From contig JAIOYZ010000003.1 in NCBI GenBank assembly GCA_021740845.1, positions 124,001 through 188,000 on the forward strand: DNA of 64,000 nt, written 5' to 3'. This DNA comes from Bacteroidia bacterium. GTDB taxonomy: Bacteria; Bacteroidota; Bacteroidia; UKL13-3. The notes beneath the pieces were generated by a model. That model saw only the letters and a program-made list of their open reading frames with translations, was not told the origin of the DNA and made no database searches. The position numbers and the translations under genes were made by a program. This document shows, one piece after another, positions 41,582-50,942 of this stretch. Each line of letters opens with the position of its first letter. Position 1 is the stretch's first letter.

Positions 41582-42373
41582 ATGGAAATTATTAATACTA
41601 GCCTTTTTAACGAAACCTCATTAGCGGAAATGAGAGTTAGGTTTCAAGAAGCTAAACCCTATAAACATATTGTTATTTCTGGTATTTTGAAGCCAGACGC
41701 TGCCGAAGAAATTTATTCTAGCTTTCCTTCAGAAGAAGTTTTTAATAAGCGATACAAAGGGGTAAATGAGTTTAAATCTGAAGGTTCCAATTTTGACGAT
41801 TTTCCAGAGATTTTTACGCAATTAAAAAACTCTTTTCATAGCGAAGAATGGTGCCGAATAATGAGTGAAATTACTGGAATTGATTCTTTATTTACTGTGC
41901 CAGATGCCTTAGGTGGTGGTTTGCATCAGGGAGGAAATGGTAGTTTTTTAGATATTCATATAGATTTTAATATTCATGCCGATAGAGGCATTCATCGTAG
42001 AGTAAACTTGTTGATATTTTTTAATAAGGATTGGAAAGAAGAATATGGTGGACATACAGAATTATGGAATGCAGATATGACGCACTTGGACAAGAAGGTT
42101 TTTCCTGCTTTTAACCATTGTTTGATTTTTGAGACCAATGAAATTAGTTACCATGGATATGCTGCTATTAAAGTTCCAGAAAATGTAACCAGAAAATCGT
42201 TCTATGCCTATTATTATACTACTTTAAGAGAGGATGCTGCCAAATACCATGACACCGTTTTTAAAGCCAGGCCTACAGATTCAACTCTAAAAAAGGCAAT
42301 GACTCCAATAAAAGAGGGAGCTAAAAATTTTATTAAACGTCAATTGAGAAGATTGGGAATTACCTTTAAATAA
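41582..42373 (+). CDS. 2-oxoglutarate/Fe(II)-dependent oxygenase (prolyl 4-hydroxylase-like)
   Basis: HIDFNIHADRGIHRRVNLLIFFNKDWKEEYGGHTELW...NEISYHGYAAIKVPENVTRKSFYAYYYTT; HxD...H double-stranded beta-helix pattern. Confidence 0.83.
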   Translation: MEIINTSLFNETSLAEMRVRFQEAKPYKHIVISGILKPDAAEEIYSSFPSEEVFNKRYKGVNEFKSEGSNFDDFPEIFTQLKNSFHSEEWCRIMSEITGIDSLFTVPDALGGGLHQGGNGSFLDIHIDFNIHADRGIHRRVNLLIFFNKDWKEEYGGHTELWNADMTHLDKKVFPAFNHCLIFETNEISYHGYAAIKVPENVTRKSFYAYYYTTLREDAAKYHDTVFKARPTDSTLKKAMTPIKEGAKNFIKRQLRRLGITFK

Positions 42374-42399
42374 GAGGTAGAATTTCTTTTCTTTGCTAA

Positions 42400-44019
42400 A
42401 TGCTCCTAAGTTTAGTTTTATTTCTTTATGGTTTGATCCTAACCTATTTGGTTGGGTATTATTCTTGGTCTATTCTTCAAAAATGGTTTCTAATCGAATA
42501 TCCTTTTAGATTTCATCCCGCTTTATATCCAATTATTGGATTGGCAGCAATGAGCCCATTTATTGGAATTACCCATTTCTTTTTTAAAATAGATTACATC
42601 TTGCATCTTTTCTTTTTATCGTGGGTTTTAGGTTCATACAAAAAGAGCGCAATAATATTAGAAGAAGCTTGGTTGCAAATTAAACCTAAGCTTGGGATGA
42701 TTGGCCTTTTATTGTTTGGTGCTTTATTAGTTGTAATTAGTAGACCTGGAACTGGAGATATTGCAGATTACCATTTGCAGGCAATTAAATGGGCAGAGAA
42801 CTTTCCCAATATTATTGGTATAGGCAATTTTAACAGGCCACTTGCCAACAATAATTGGTGGTTTAACCTGCAAGCCTTTTTTGGTTTTTCTTGGCTGAAT
42901 GTTCCCTCTGTTTATATTGGAAATGTATTGTTTTTTATCCTTGTTTTTTCTTGGCTATTTTTTTCTGAACCTATTTCAAAAGCCCATCAATGGATGCGGT
43001 TTTTCTTTTCTGCCTTTATTTTATTTTCCTATAAAACTGCTTTCATTGGCGCCGTAACACCCGATTTTGAAGTTACCCTAATTATCTATCTTATTCTTGA
43101 TTTGTATTTATTAGCTTGGTTCAACCCGCAAAAAACTTTGAGCTATTATTTGTTAATGGTGCTACTTGTTTGTTGGATATTAACCGTTAAAGCTACAGCC
43201 ATTTCTTTTTTCTTATTATTAGTTCCAGGTTTGATCCAAATAGTGAAGGAAAAGAACTATTCCTATTTACTAAAGTTAATTAGTTTGGGTTGTTTTTTTA
43301 TTATTCCTTGGCTTATTGGAAATGTAATTATAAGTGGGTATTTATTGTATCCTTTTCCTCAAACAGGATTGTTTAAAGTAGATTGGCAATTGCCAGAATA
43401 CATCCTAAAGTTTGAAACATTTAGTATTAAGAATTGGGGTAAAATTCCGGGTAATGATATTTATGAAACGCAAAAATTATCCATTACTCAGTGGATGCCT
43501 ATTTGGTTTGGAATGTTAGATGTTTTTAATAAACTGTTGATTGTAGGGTTTGCCATTTCTTTGCCATTTCTGGCTTGGTTTGCCTGGATAAAAAAGGAGT
43601 TGCGTTGGCCTATACTTTTTATTCTTTCTGGTTTTCTTTTAATATTCATGAATGGCCCTCATCCTAGATTTTTATTTGGGTATATGGTTAGTGCCATTGC
43701 ACTTTCTTTGTATGGGTTATCATCCTACATAAAGGTGAAAATTCCATCACTATTATTTGTAGTTATTGCAGGTATTTTTTGTTCTTTTCTTTTGGTTCGA
43801 ACCTATACTTCTGGAGATTTACAAAAAGGATTATTGGTGCCAAAAGCCTATCCAAAAGCAGAGTTGGAAGCACTTGATTTAAATGGAACAAATGTTTGGA
43901 TTAGTAAGAATGGTGGAGATTGTTGGGATCAATTTCCTAGTACCTATTATATGGTTGATTCTACAGAATTGAGAGGAAATTCTTTAGCGGAAGGATTTAG
44001 GATCAAACCGAAAAACTAA
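42400..44019 (+). CDS. Polytopic membrane protein (possible GT-C type glycosyltransferase)
   Basis: About 10+ hydrophobic segments; RPGTGDIADYHLQAIKWAENFPNIIGIGNFNRPLANNNWWFNLQAFFGFSW early loop. Confidence 0.55.
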   Translation: MLLSLVLFLYGLILTYLVGYYSWSILQKWFLIEYPFRFHPALYPIIGLAAMSPFIGITHFFFKIDYILHLFFLSWVLGSYKKSAIILEEAWLQIKPKLGMIGLLLFGALLVVISRPGTGDIADYHLQAIKWAENFPNIIGIGNFNRPLANNNWWFNLQAFFGFSWLNVPSVYIGNVLFFILVFSWLFFSEPISKAHQWMRFFFSAFILFSYKTAFIGAVTPDFEVTLIIYLILDLYLLAWFNPQKTLSYYLLMVLLVCWILTVKATAISFFLLLVPGLIQIVKEKNYSYLLKLISLGCFFIIPWLIGNVIISGYLLYPFPQTGLFKVDWQLPEYILKFETFSIKNWGKIPGNDIYETQKLSITQWMPIWFGMLDVFNKLLIVGFAISLPFLAWFAWIKKELRWPILFILSGFLLIFMNGPHPRFLFGYMVSAIALSLYGLSSYIKVKIPSLLFVVIAGIFCSFLLVRTYTSGDLQKGLLVPKAYPKAELEALDLNGTNVWISKNGGDCWDQFPSTYYMVDSTELRGNSLAEGFRIKPKN

Positions 44020-44778
44020 TTACCATTTTTTATTAAAATCTCCGCGCGAGAAGAATTTCTCAATAAGGCAATAAAGTAAAATAAAGAAATACCGACTACC
44101 CATTTCTTTAATTTTTAAATTAGAAACACCATGTTTTCTGTTGGTCCAGCTGTTGGGAATTACCGTGTAAGTATAACCTCTGATGATTGCCTTTAGCGGA
44201 ATTTCTACAGTTAAATTAAAATGAGGAGAAAGAAAAGGTTGAACACCGATGATGGTTTCTCTTTTATATAATTTAAATGCATTGGTAATATCATTGTATT
44301 TGATGCCAAATAATAGGCGAACAATATTATTGAACAATCTGTTTAACCAAAGTTTGTGTTTTGGATAATCATATACCTTACCACCCTTGCTCCAGCGAGT
44401 GCCAAAAACACAATCGTAACCTTCTAATAATTTGTTGTAAAAAAGTATGAGGTCTTCTGCAGAATCACTTAAATCTGCCATCATTACAGCAACGCAATCT
44501 CCTGAAAATCTTTCCAAACCAGCTCTTACTGCATATCCAAAACCATTAGGACCATTATTAGTATAAACAACCAAAGTTGGAATGGTTTTCTGAAGGTTTT
44601 CTAAAACTGCCAGCGTATTGTCTTTTGAATTATCATTTACCACAAAAATTTCGTGATGAATACCTGCTTTCAAAAGGTGTGCATACAAGTTATCTAGGGT
44701 TTCAACAATACCTTCTGCTTCGTTATACGCTGGAATTACAACACTTAATTTCATTGGCACAAGTATAGGAATTAGCAA
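44020..44778 (-). CDS. Glycosyltransferase family 2 (dolichol-phosphate mannosyltransferase-like)
   Basis: [54 protein letters not shown]. Confidence 0.9.
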   Translation of the reverse strand: MLIPILVPMKLSVVIPAYNEAEGIVETLDNLYAHLLKAGIHHEIFVVNDNSKDNTLAVLENLQKTIPTLVVYTNNGPNGFGYAVRAGLERFSGDCVAVMMADLSDSAEDLILFYNKLLEGYDCVFGTRWSKGGKVYDYPKHKLWLNRLFNNIVRLLFGIKYNDITNAFKLYKRETIIGVQPFLSPHFNLTVEIPLKAIIRGYTYTVIPNSWTNRKHGVSNLKIKEMGSRYFFILLYCLIEKFFSRGDFNKKW

Positions 44779-45848
44779 TCTTTAACAATCATGCGTTCAT
44801 TCATTTTATCGTGCATCTCTATTAAAGTTGCCTCTAAATTGTATTTCCAATTCCAAGTTGGGTAATGTGATTTAAATTTATTTACGTCGCTTACATACCA
44901 AATATGGTCTCCAATACGGTTGGTTTCGCTGTAGCTAAAGCTCATTTTTTTGCCAGAAATTTTCTCACACCAATCAATTGCTTCTAGCATGCTGCAATTA
45001 GCAAACCTGCCACCACCTGCATTGTAAACTTCTCCCTGACGAGGGTTTTGGTAATAATGCCAAAACATGTTTACCAAATCTGAGCTATGAATATTGTCTC
45101 TAACTTGTTTGCCTTTATAACCAAAAATAGTATAATGATTTCCCGAAATAGCGCATTTCATGAGGTAGGCTAAAAATCCGTGCAATTGGGCACCACTATG
45201 GTTAGGACCAGTTAAGCAGCCACCTCTAAAAATTCCTGTTTTCATTCCAAAGTATTTTCCATACTCCTGAACCATAATATCTGCGGCCACTTTGCTTGCT
45301 CCAAAAACACTGTGTTTGGTTTGATCTACGCTCATAGATTCATCAATCCCAAATTCAAAAAATGGATGCTTGGTATCAATTTCCCAGCGTTTTTCTTGTT
45401 CTATTAATGGCAATAAATTTGGTGTATCGCCATAAACTTTATTGGTAGAAGTGAAAATGAAAACAGCTTCTGGGCAATTTAACCGAGTTAGTTCCAACAT
45501 GTTTAAAGTTCCATTGGCATTTACTCCAAAATCAGTTAACGGTTCTTTTGCGGCCCAATCATGGCTGGGTTGGGCGGCGGCATGAATTACAAGTTTAATA
45601 TCGGTGCCGTATGTTAGAAATACTTTTTCTAGTTCAGTAAAGTTGCGGATATCGATATCATAGGATTTAAAATTGCCATATTTTTCTTCTAGCCGAGATT
45701 TGTTCCAAATGGTAGAACCATCTTCCCCAAAAAAATACGAACGAAGGTTATTATCAATGCCCACAACCAAATCAAATTTTTGCGTAAAAAATTCAACTGA
45801 TTCTCCACCTATTAGTCCGCTACTGCCTGTAATTACTGCTATATTCAT
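44772..45848 (-). CDS. NAD-dependent epimerase/dehydratase (CDP-paratose 2-epimerase-like)
   Basis: [76 protein letters not shown]. Confidence 0.85.
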   Translation of the reverse strand: MNIAVITGSSGLIGGESVEFFTQKFDLVVGIDNNLRSYFFGEDGSTIWNKSRLEEKYGNFKSYDIDIRNFTELEKVFLTYGTDIKLVIHAAAQPSHDWAAKEPLTDFGVNANGTLNMLELTRLNCPEAVFIFTSTNKVYGDTPNLLPLIEQEKRWEIDTKHPFFEFGIDESMSVDQTKHSVFGASKVAADIMVQEYGKYFGMKTGIFRGGCLTGPNHSGAQLHGFLAYLMKCAISGNHYTIFGYKGKQVRDNIHSSDLVNMFWHYYQNPRQGEVYNAGGGRFANCSMLEAIDWCEKISGKKMSFSYSETNRIGDHIWYVSDVNKFKSHYPTWNWKYNLEATLIEMHDKMNERMIVKDC

Positions 45849-45852
45849 TCAG

Positions 45853-46926
45853 CTAATTTAAAATATTCTTTAAGTTTTTTTCGTTGGTTTGAAGCCAAGT
45901 AAAAGTGTCGGATACCAAAGTTTTAACATTGCGTGTTGGTTTCCAACTTCCACCATTTACCTGATTTAATTTTGCACAATCGCTTACATAAATTCTTACA
46001 TCTGCGGTTCTATTTTCTGTGATAGGATTAATAGAAATTTTGTTGCCAGTTATCTCTTGGCATAAATCTGTTAATTCTAATAAACTAAAACTTGTATCCA
46101 AACCTCCACCCACATTTAAGGTTTGATTATTATATGTATCTAGATTGTGTATTTGATGATCTATTAAATCTAACAAATCAAGAGAATGCATTACATCACG
46201 CATTTGTTTGCCAGTTCCACCGTAACCAATATAGGCTAATTCTTTCTTGAAATAATGTCTAGCTAGCCACAATACCAAAACACCTTGATCTACTTTCCCC
46301 ATTTGCCAAGGACCACTAATTACTCCGCAGCGGTTGATAATGGTTTTAAGACCTTTTAATTCATTGTATTCTGTTATTAGAAGCTCTGAAGCTAATTTGG
46401 TAGTACCATAAAAACTCCTACTTCCTTCCAAAGGAAATTCCTCAGTAACACCTTTAGACGAAATTCCTCGTATGCTTTGTTTGTCTGTCCAAACAAAGCG
46501 GGTTTCCAATTCTTCAAAAGCGGCTGCTTCTAAATTTTTTATAGGATAAATTCTGCTGGTAGAAAGAAAAATAAAAGCTGCACCAGTTCTTTGAGCCAAT
46601 TCTAAGCAATTAACAGTTCCATTTAAATTGGAATTAATTAATGGCATTACGGGTGAATTGATACCAGACAAAACACTTGGATCCGCAGAAGCATCGATGA
46701 TAAAATCTAAATTGGTGAAACTTTCTAAATCCTCAGGGTTTCTAATATCACCATGAACAAAAGATACCTCTGCGTCTTTTAGCCTACTTAAATTAAGCTC
46801 AGAGCCACTTCTACGCAGGTTATCAAGGGCAATAATGGTATAGTTTGGGTATTTGGTTTTTAGTCCAATAGCCAATGTTGAACCTACAAAGCCAGCACCT
46901 CCAGTAATTAGTATCTGTTTATTCAT
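45853..46926 (-). CDS. NAD-dependent epimerase/dehydratase
   Basis: MNKQILITGGAGFVGSTLAIGLK, FLSTSRIYPI, SFYGTTKLASELL, KQMRDVMHSLDLLDLI. ORF track start 47043 overlaps the next gene; 46926 preferred. Confidence 0.88.
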   Translation of the reverse strand: MNKQILITGGAGFVGSTLAIGLKTKYPNYTIIALDNLRRSGSELNLSRLKDAEVSFVHGDIRNPEDLESFTNLDFIIDASADPSVLSGINSPVMPLINSNLNGTVNCLELAQRTGAAFIFLSTSRIYPIKNLEAAAFEELETRFVWTDKQSIRGISSKGVTEEFPLEGSRSFYGTTKLASELLITEYNELKGLKTIINRCGVISGPWQMGKVDQGVLVLWLARHYFKKELAYIGYGGTGKQMRDVMHSLDLLDLIDHQIHNLDTYNNQTLNVGGGLDTSFSLLELTDLCQEITGNKISINPITENRTADVRIYVSDCAKLNQVNGGSWKPTRNVKTLVSDTFTWLQTNEKNLKNILN

Positions 46927-47005
46927 CCGATTATAAAGGTGCAATTTTAACGATTTGTTATGAATTACTTGGGCTTTTTTATTACTTGCAGTCTTTAAAC
47001 CTCTA

Positions 47006-48652
47006 ATGACAATTACCCAAAGATTGTATGCCATAGGCTGCATGTTATTCTTATGCTACTCTAGTTTGGTGCTAGTTCCCCAAATTGGTTTGCTTATGGG
47101 AATACCAATTTCGGCTTGGGAGTTCTATGTTAGTATTTTGTTTTTACTCGGTGGGAGCTGGATTTTTTACAGAAATTATTTCGATCAAAATAACAAATTA
47201 GGGTTTTTTACAATCTTTGGTTCAAGCTTATTAATATTATTTTGTACCCTTTATTTTTCCAACCAAGTTATTGATTCTTCCTTCGATGGAACTTGGTACC
47301 ACCAAGATGCGATCTATTTGTTAAAAAATGGCTGGAATCCAAATTACCATGTTTTGGTTCAAGACGAAACCAGCTATTCTGAGAGGTATTTGAATCATTT
47401 TCCTAAATCATCTTGGATTTTTGCAGCTTTACTTTTTAAGACCACTGGATTAATTGAGGTTGGAAAATCTGGAACTTGGTTATTGTTTTTCTCCTGTTTG
47501 TTTATTGGGCAACATATTTTTCAAGCAATTTTTAGAAAGAAACCACTTCAAGCTTGGGTATTGGCCATTTTATTTGCTTGTAATCCTATTCTTTTATTGA
47601 ACCTAAATTCTTTTTATGTTGATGGTCAATTAGCAGCATTAATTTTTTTAGGAATTGCTTTTGCTATTTATCAAATTCATGAAGGAGGTTGGTTAAAAGG
47701 ATTTCTTTCTTTGTTAGCTTTTTCACTTCTGGCTAACATTAAATTTACATCTGCTATTTATGCAGGAATTTTTGTGTTTGGGTTTTTAACCTATTTGTAT
47801 TTTACTCATGCTTATAAGGTAAAAAAGTTGATAGGCATTTTGATTTTATGGGGAGTTTTTACTTTTGCCTTTTTGGGTTGGAATCCCTACATGAGCAATT
47901 TAATCAGGCATGGGCATCCTTTATATCCCTTATCTGAAGGCTCAAAAAATGTTTTTGATAAGGAAATTGTTTATCCTGCCAATTTTCTAGAAATGAATTG
48001 GCTAGAAAAGTTTGTTCATGGGTTTTATGCTGAACCAAGTTGGAATAGAAATCCACAAAATTCTGAAATGAAAACCCTTTTTGGCCATGTACCTTTAGGA
48101 ACCTATGAAAATGGTGTTCCAGATTTGGCTGGTTTTGGTCCAATTGCCCCAGAAGTTTTTACTCTTTTAATTGGATTATTAGTCCTAGCTTTATTGGTAT
48201 CGAATAGAAAAAGCAAGAATTATTTGGCTTGGTTAGTTAGCTTGCTGCTCATAAGTATTTGCATCAATCCAGAGGCTTGGCTATTAAGGTATGTGCCTCA
48301 ATTTTGGATATTAATTATGGTGATTTTATTTTTTGTTTGGGAGCAAAAGAACTTTGGAATTTTGGCCATGGTATTGGCTTTTGGGCTGTTTGGAAATTCT
48401 TATTTGTTGGTTCGAACCTATTTTTCTAATACAATTGCTAGAACAGAAAATTTTAGAAAGGAAGTAGAATTGGTGTCTACGAGTGCAGATTATACCTATT
48501 ATTCTGGATGGACAAAATCTGCCAAATATAGGTTTCAATCTATGGGTTTAGATAGTAGTAAAGAAGTTTATATTCCAGCTGAAGATAGCACAGCAAAACC
48601 TTTCTCAATTGGCTTAGGTTCCTTATTTCGGAAAAATTCTATCGTAAAATAA
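47006..48652 (+). CDS. Polytopic membrane protein (possible GT-C type glycosyltransferase)
   Basis: Many hydrophobic segments; DSSFDGTWYHQDAIYLLKNGWNPNYH early acidic loop; C-terminal SYLLVRTYFSN resembles SFLLVRTYTSG of the 42400 ORF. Confidence 0.6.
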   Translation: MTITQRLYAIGCMLFLCYSSLVLVPQIGLLMGIPISAWEFYVSILFLLGGSWIFYRNYFDQNNKLGFFTIFGSSLLILFCTLYFSNQVIDSSFDGTWYHQDAIYLLKNGWNPNYHVLVQDETSYSERYLNHFPKSSWIFAALLFKTTGLIEVGKSGTWLLFFSCLFIGQHIFQAIFRKKPLQAWVLAILFACNPILLLNLNSFYVDGQLAALIFLGIAFAIYQIHEGGWLKGFLSLLAFSLLANIKFTSAIYAGIFVFGFLTYLYFTHAYKVKKLIGILILWGVFTFAFLGWNPYMSNLIRHGHPLYPLSEGSKNVFDKEIVYPANFLEMNWLEKFVHGFYAEPSWNRNPQNSEMKTLFGHVPLGTYENGVPDLAGFGPIAPEVFTLLIGLLVLALLVSNRKSKNYLAWLVSLLLISICINPEAWLLRYVPQFWILIMVILFFVWEQKNFGILAMVLAFGLFGNSYLLVRTYFSNTIARTENFRKEVELVSTSADYTYYSGWTKSAKYRFQSMGLDSSKEVYIPAEDSTAKPFSIGLGSLFRKNSIVK

Positions 48653-48686
48653 AAGTTTTGTATAATTTCGACCATTCATTAAACAT

Positions 48687-49637
48687 ATGTCCACGGAAAG
48701 AATATTAATCATTGGGTCAAACGGTCAAATAGGACTAGAGTTGGCAGAAAATCTTAGAATAAGTTACGGTTCAGAAAATGTAATTTGTAGTGATGTCCGT
48801 AGAATGGAACATCAAATAGAACCCTTTGAAACTTTAGATATTTTGGATCAAACCAACTTATTGGCCATTGTTAAGAAATACCAAATTACACAAGTGTATT
48901 TGTTGGCTGCATTATTAAGTGCAACAGCAGAGAAGAACCCAAAGTTTGCTTGGGATTTAAATATGAATGGGCTTTTCCATGTATTGGATTTGGCAAAGGA
49001 GGGTTTAATAAAAAAGATTTATTGGCCAAGTTCTATTGCCGTTTTTGGACCAACAACTCCAAGGGTTTTAACACCTCAATACACGGTTATGGAGCCAAAT
49101 ACAATTTATGGTATTAGTAAGCAGGCAGGAGAGAGGTATTGCGAATATTATAACCAAAAATATGGTGTGGATGTTAGAAGCATTCGCTATCCAGGATTAA
49201 TTGGTTGGAAGAGCGCACCGGGCGGTGGAACAACAGATTATGCAGTGCATATTTATCATGAAGCATTGAAAAGCAAAACTTATGATTGTTTCTTAAATGC
49301 AGAAACTGCATTGCCAATGATGTATATGCCGGATGCAATTAGAGCAACCATTGAATTAATGGAAGCACCTTCTGATAAAGTTAAAATTAGAAGCAGTTAT
49401 AATTTGGGTGGTATTAGTTTTAATCCAGAAGATATTGCAGCAAGTATTCGCAAGCACATTCCAGAGTTTACTATTACTTATAATCCTGATTTTAGACAAG
49501 CAATTGCAGATAGCTGGCCACAAAGCATTAACGACGATGAGGCTAGAAAAGATTGGGGTTGGAAGCCAGAGTTTGATTTAGATGGAATGACCAAGGTTAT
49601 GTTGGATAATTTGTCCAAACAATTGAAATCCCAATAA
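48687..49637 (+). CDS. SDR-type L-threonine 3-dehydrogenase-like NAD-dependent epimerase
   Basis: RILIIGSNGQIGLELAENLRISYG, YWPSSIAVFGPTTP, YGISKQAGERYCEYYNQKYGVDVRSIRYPGLIGWKSAPGGGTTDYAVHIYHEAL. Confidence 0.85.
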   Translation: MSTERILIIGSNGQIGLELAENLRISYGSENVICSDVRRMEHQIEPFETLDILDQTNLLAIVKKYQITQVYLLAALLSATAEKNPKFAWDLNMNGLFHVLDLAKEGLIKKIYWPSSIAVFGPTTPRVLTPQYTVMEPNTIYGISKQAGERYCEYYNQKYGVDVRSIRYPGLIGWKSAPGGGTTDYAVHIYHEALKSKTYDCFLNAETALPMMYMPDAIRATIELMEAPSDKVKIRSSYNLGGISFNPEDIAASIRKHIPEFTITYNPDFRQAIADSWPQSINDDEARKDWGWKPEFDLDGMTKVMLDNLSKQLKSQ

Positions 49638-50228
49638 CTAATAATTCACTAAATCGTTTAGGTCTTTTAGCTTTTTAGTAATTTTTGAAATCTCTTCTGT
49701 AAGTAAAAATACCATCGTACTTTGGTCGCTGGCAGAATGGTCTTTTGAGTTAAGTAATTGGTTGGATAAATTGAAGAAATTTGCCAAAGGCTCTTTTAAT
49801 TGAGCCTTTGTTAGAGAGTTGAAATGCTCAAATTTTTTTTCAATTTCTTCAAGGTTTAATTCTAGTGATTTTTCATAGGTAATATCATAGGTAATTCCCA
49901 TGCATCCGATAATTTCATTTTGATTGTTAAACACTGGGTTCAAGCTCATCCTTCTCATGGCTGCACTTCCTAGAATTAAACGAGAATCATCCTGTAAAAT
50001 TCTTTCACCATTAAGGGCTCTTTGGTAAAGTGGTTTCCATCTTTTTACTGCGTCTTCTGTTACATGGGTAAAAATATCATCGCCAATTTCAATATTTTGT
50101 CCATAAAGACTTTTTCGCATATCAAAAAAGGCAGAGTTTGCAACTACCAGTTTAAAATGTGTGTCAAAAGCCCAAACCATATCGGGTAAACTATCAACTA
50201 GAGCTTTGTAAAAAAATGCCTGATTCAT
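49638..50228 (-). CDS. PAS-domain protein with degenerate/truncated histidine-kinase-like C-terminus
   Basis: PAS: YKALVDSLPDMVWAFDTHFKLVVANSAF...NEIIGCMGITYDIT; C-terminal LTKAQLKEPLANFFNLSNQLL resembles HisKA SHDLKEPL but lacks His; no HATPase. Confidence 0.75.
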   Translation of the reverse strand: MNQAFFYKALVDSLPDMVWAFDTHFKLVVANSAFFDMRKSLYGQNIEIGDDIFTHVTEDAVKRWKPLYQRALNGERILQDDSRLILGSAAMRRMSLNPVFNNQNEIIGCMGITYDITYEKSLELNLEEIEKKFEHFNSLTKAQLKEPLANFFNLSNQLLNSKDHSASDQSTMVFLLTEEISKITKKLKDLNDLVNY

Positions 50229-50291
50229 TCTTCAAACTATAAAAGGTTTGGGTAGAATAAGGTTTTCATCGACTAAAAATGAGGAGGCAAG

Positions 50292-50942
50292 TTATAATTT
50301 TTTAATTAAGTCTGGAAATTCTTCCATACTTCTCAATCGGTAGTCGGCAATGGAAAATCTAGGGTCTTCAAACTTTTCTTTTTCGGGTACGGCAATGCAG
50401 GTCATACGTGCCGCTTTTGCCGCAATAACGCCATTAACGGAGTCTTCAAGTACCAAGCAATGCACTGGGGCTGAACCAAGTTTGTTTGCAGCAGAAATGA
50501 ATATTCCTGGATGAGGTTTGCCGAAGGCTTCATATTCTGCAGAATACAATAAATCGAAATAGGAGCGGATATTTAATTTATCTACAACTGTTTCAATTAA
50601 GCGCATGGAAGAGGAAGATGCAACTGCACAGGCGTATCCTTTTTCTTTAACTGCTTCTAAAGACTCCATTATACCAGGTAAGGCAATAGCACCTTCTCGC
50701 ATAAACTTTTCCATGGAATCTAAAATATCATTTTCCGTTTTCCTAAAGTTAGCATTTGGCCAAGCTTGATAGCGATACCAATGTTCTACTACTTCGCTTA
50801 GTCTAAAGCCCATTACTTGTCTTAGCAATTCATCATCTAGGTTCAAACCGAGAGAGCCAAAAACCTCTTTTTCTGCAATTTTCCAAAAGGGTTCCGAATC
50901 TACCAGAAGCCCGTCCATATCAAATAAAATGGTTCCTATCAC
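50292..50942 (-). CDS. HAD-IA phosphatase (hexitol/2-deoxyglucose-6-phosphate phosphatase-like)
   Basis: ILFDMDGLLVDSEPFW, CAVASSSSMRLIETVVDKL, FGKPHPGIFISAA, CLVLEDSVNGVIAAKAARM. Confidence 0.9.
   Translation of the reverse strand: MIGTILFDMDGLLVDSEPFWKIAEKEVFGSLGLNLDDELLRQVMGFRLSEVVEHWYRYQAWPNANFRKTENDILDSMEKFMREGAIALPGIMESLEAVKEKGYACAVASSSSMRLIETVVDKLNIRSYFDLLYSAEYEAFGKPHPGIFISAANKLGSAPVHCLVLEDSVNGVIAAKAARMTCIAVPEKEKFEDPRFSIADYRLRSMEEFPDLIKKL

Noticed and set aside
45853-47043. Full-length ORF start at 47043 for the SDR gene
   Set aside because: The first 39 residues lack similarity to the SDR fold and overlap the 47006 gene; MNKQILITGGAGFVG at 46926 is the natural start.
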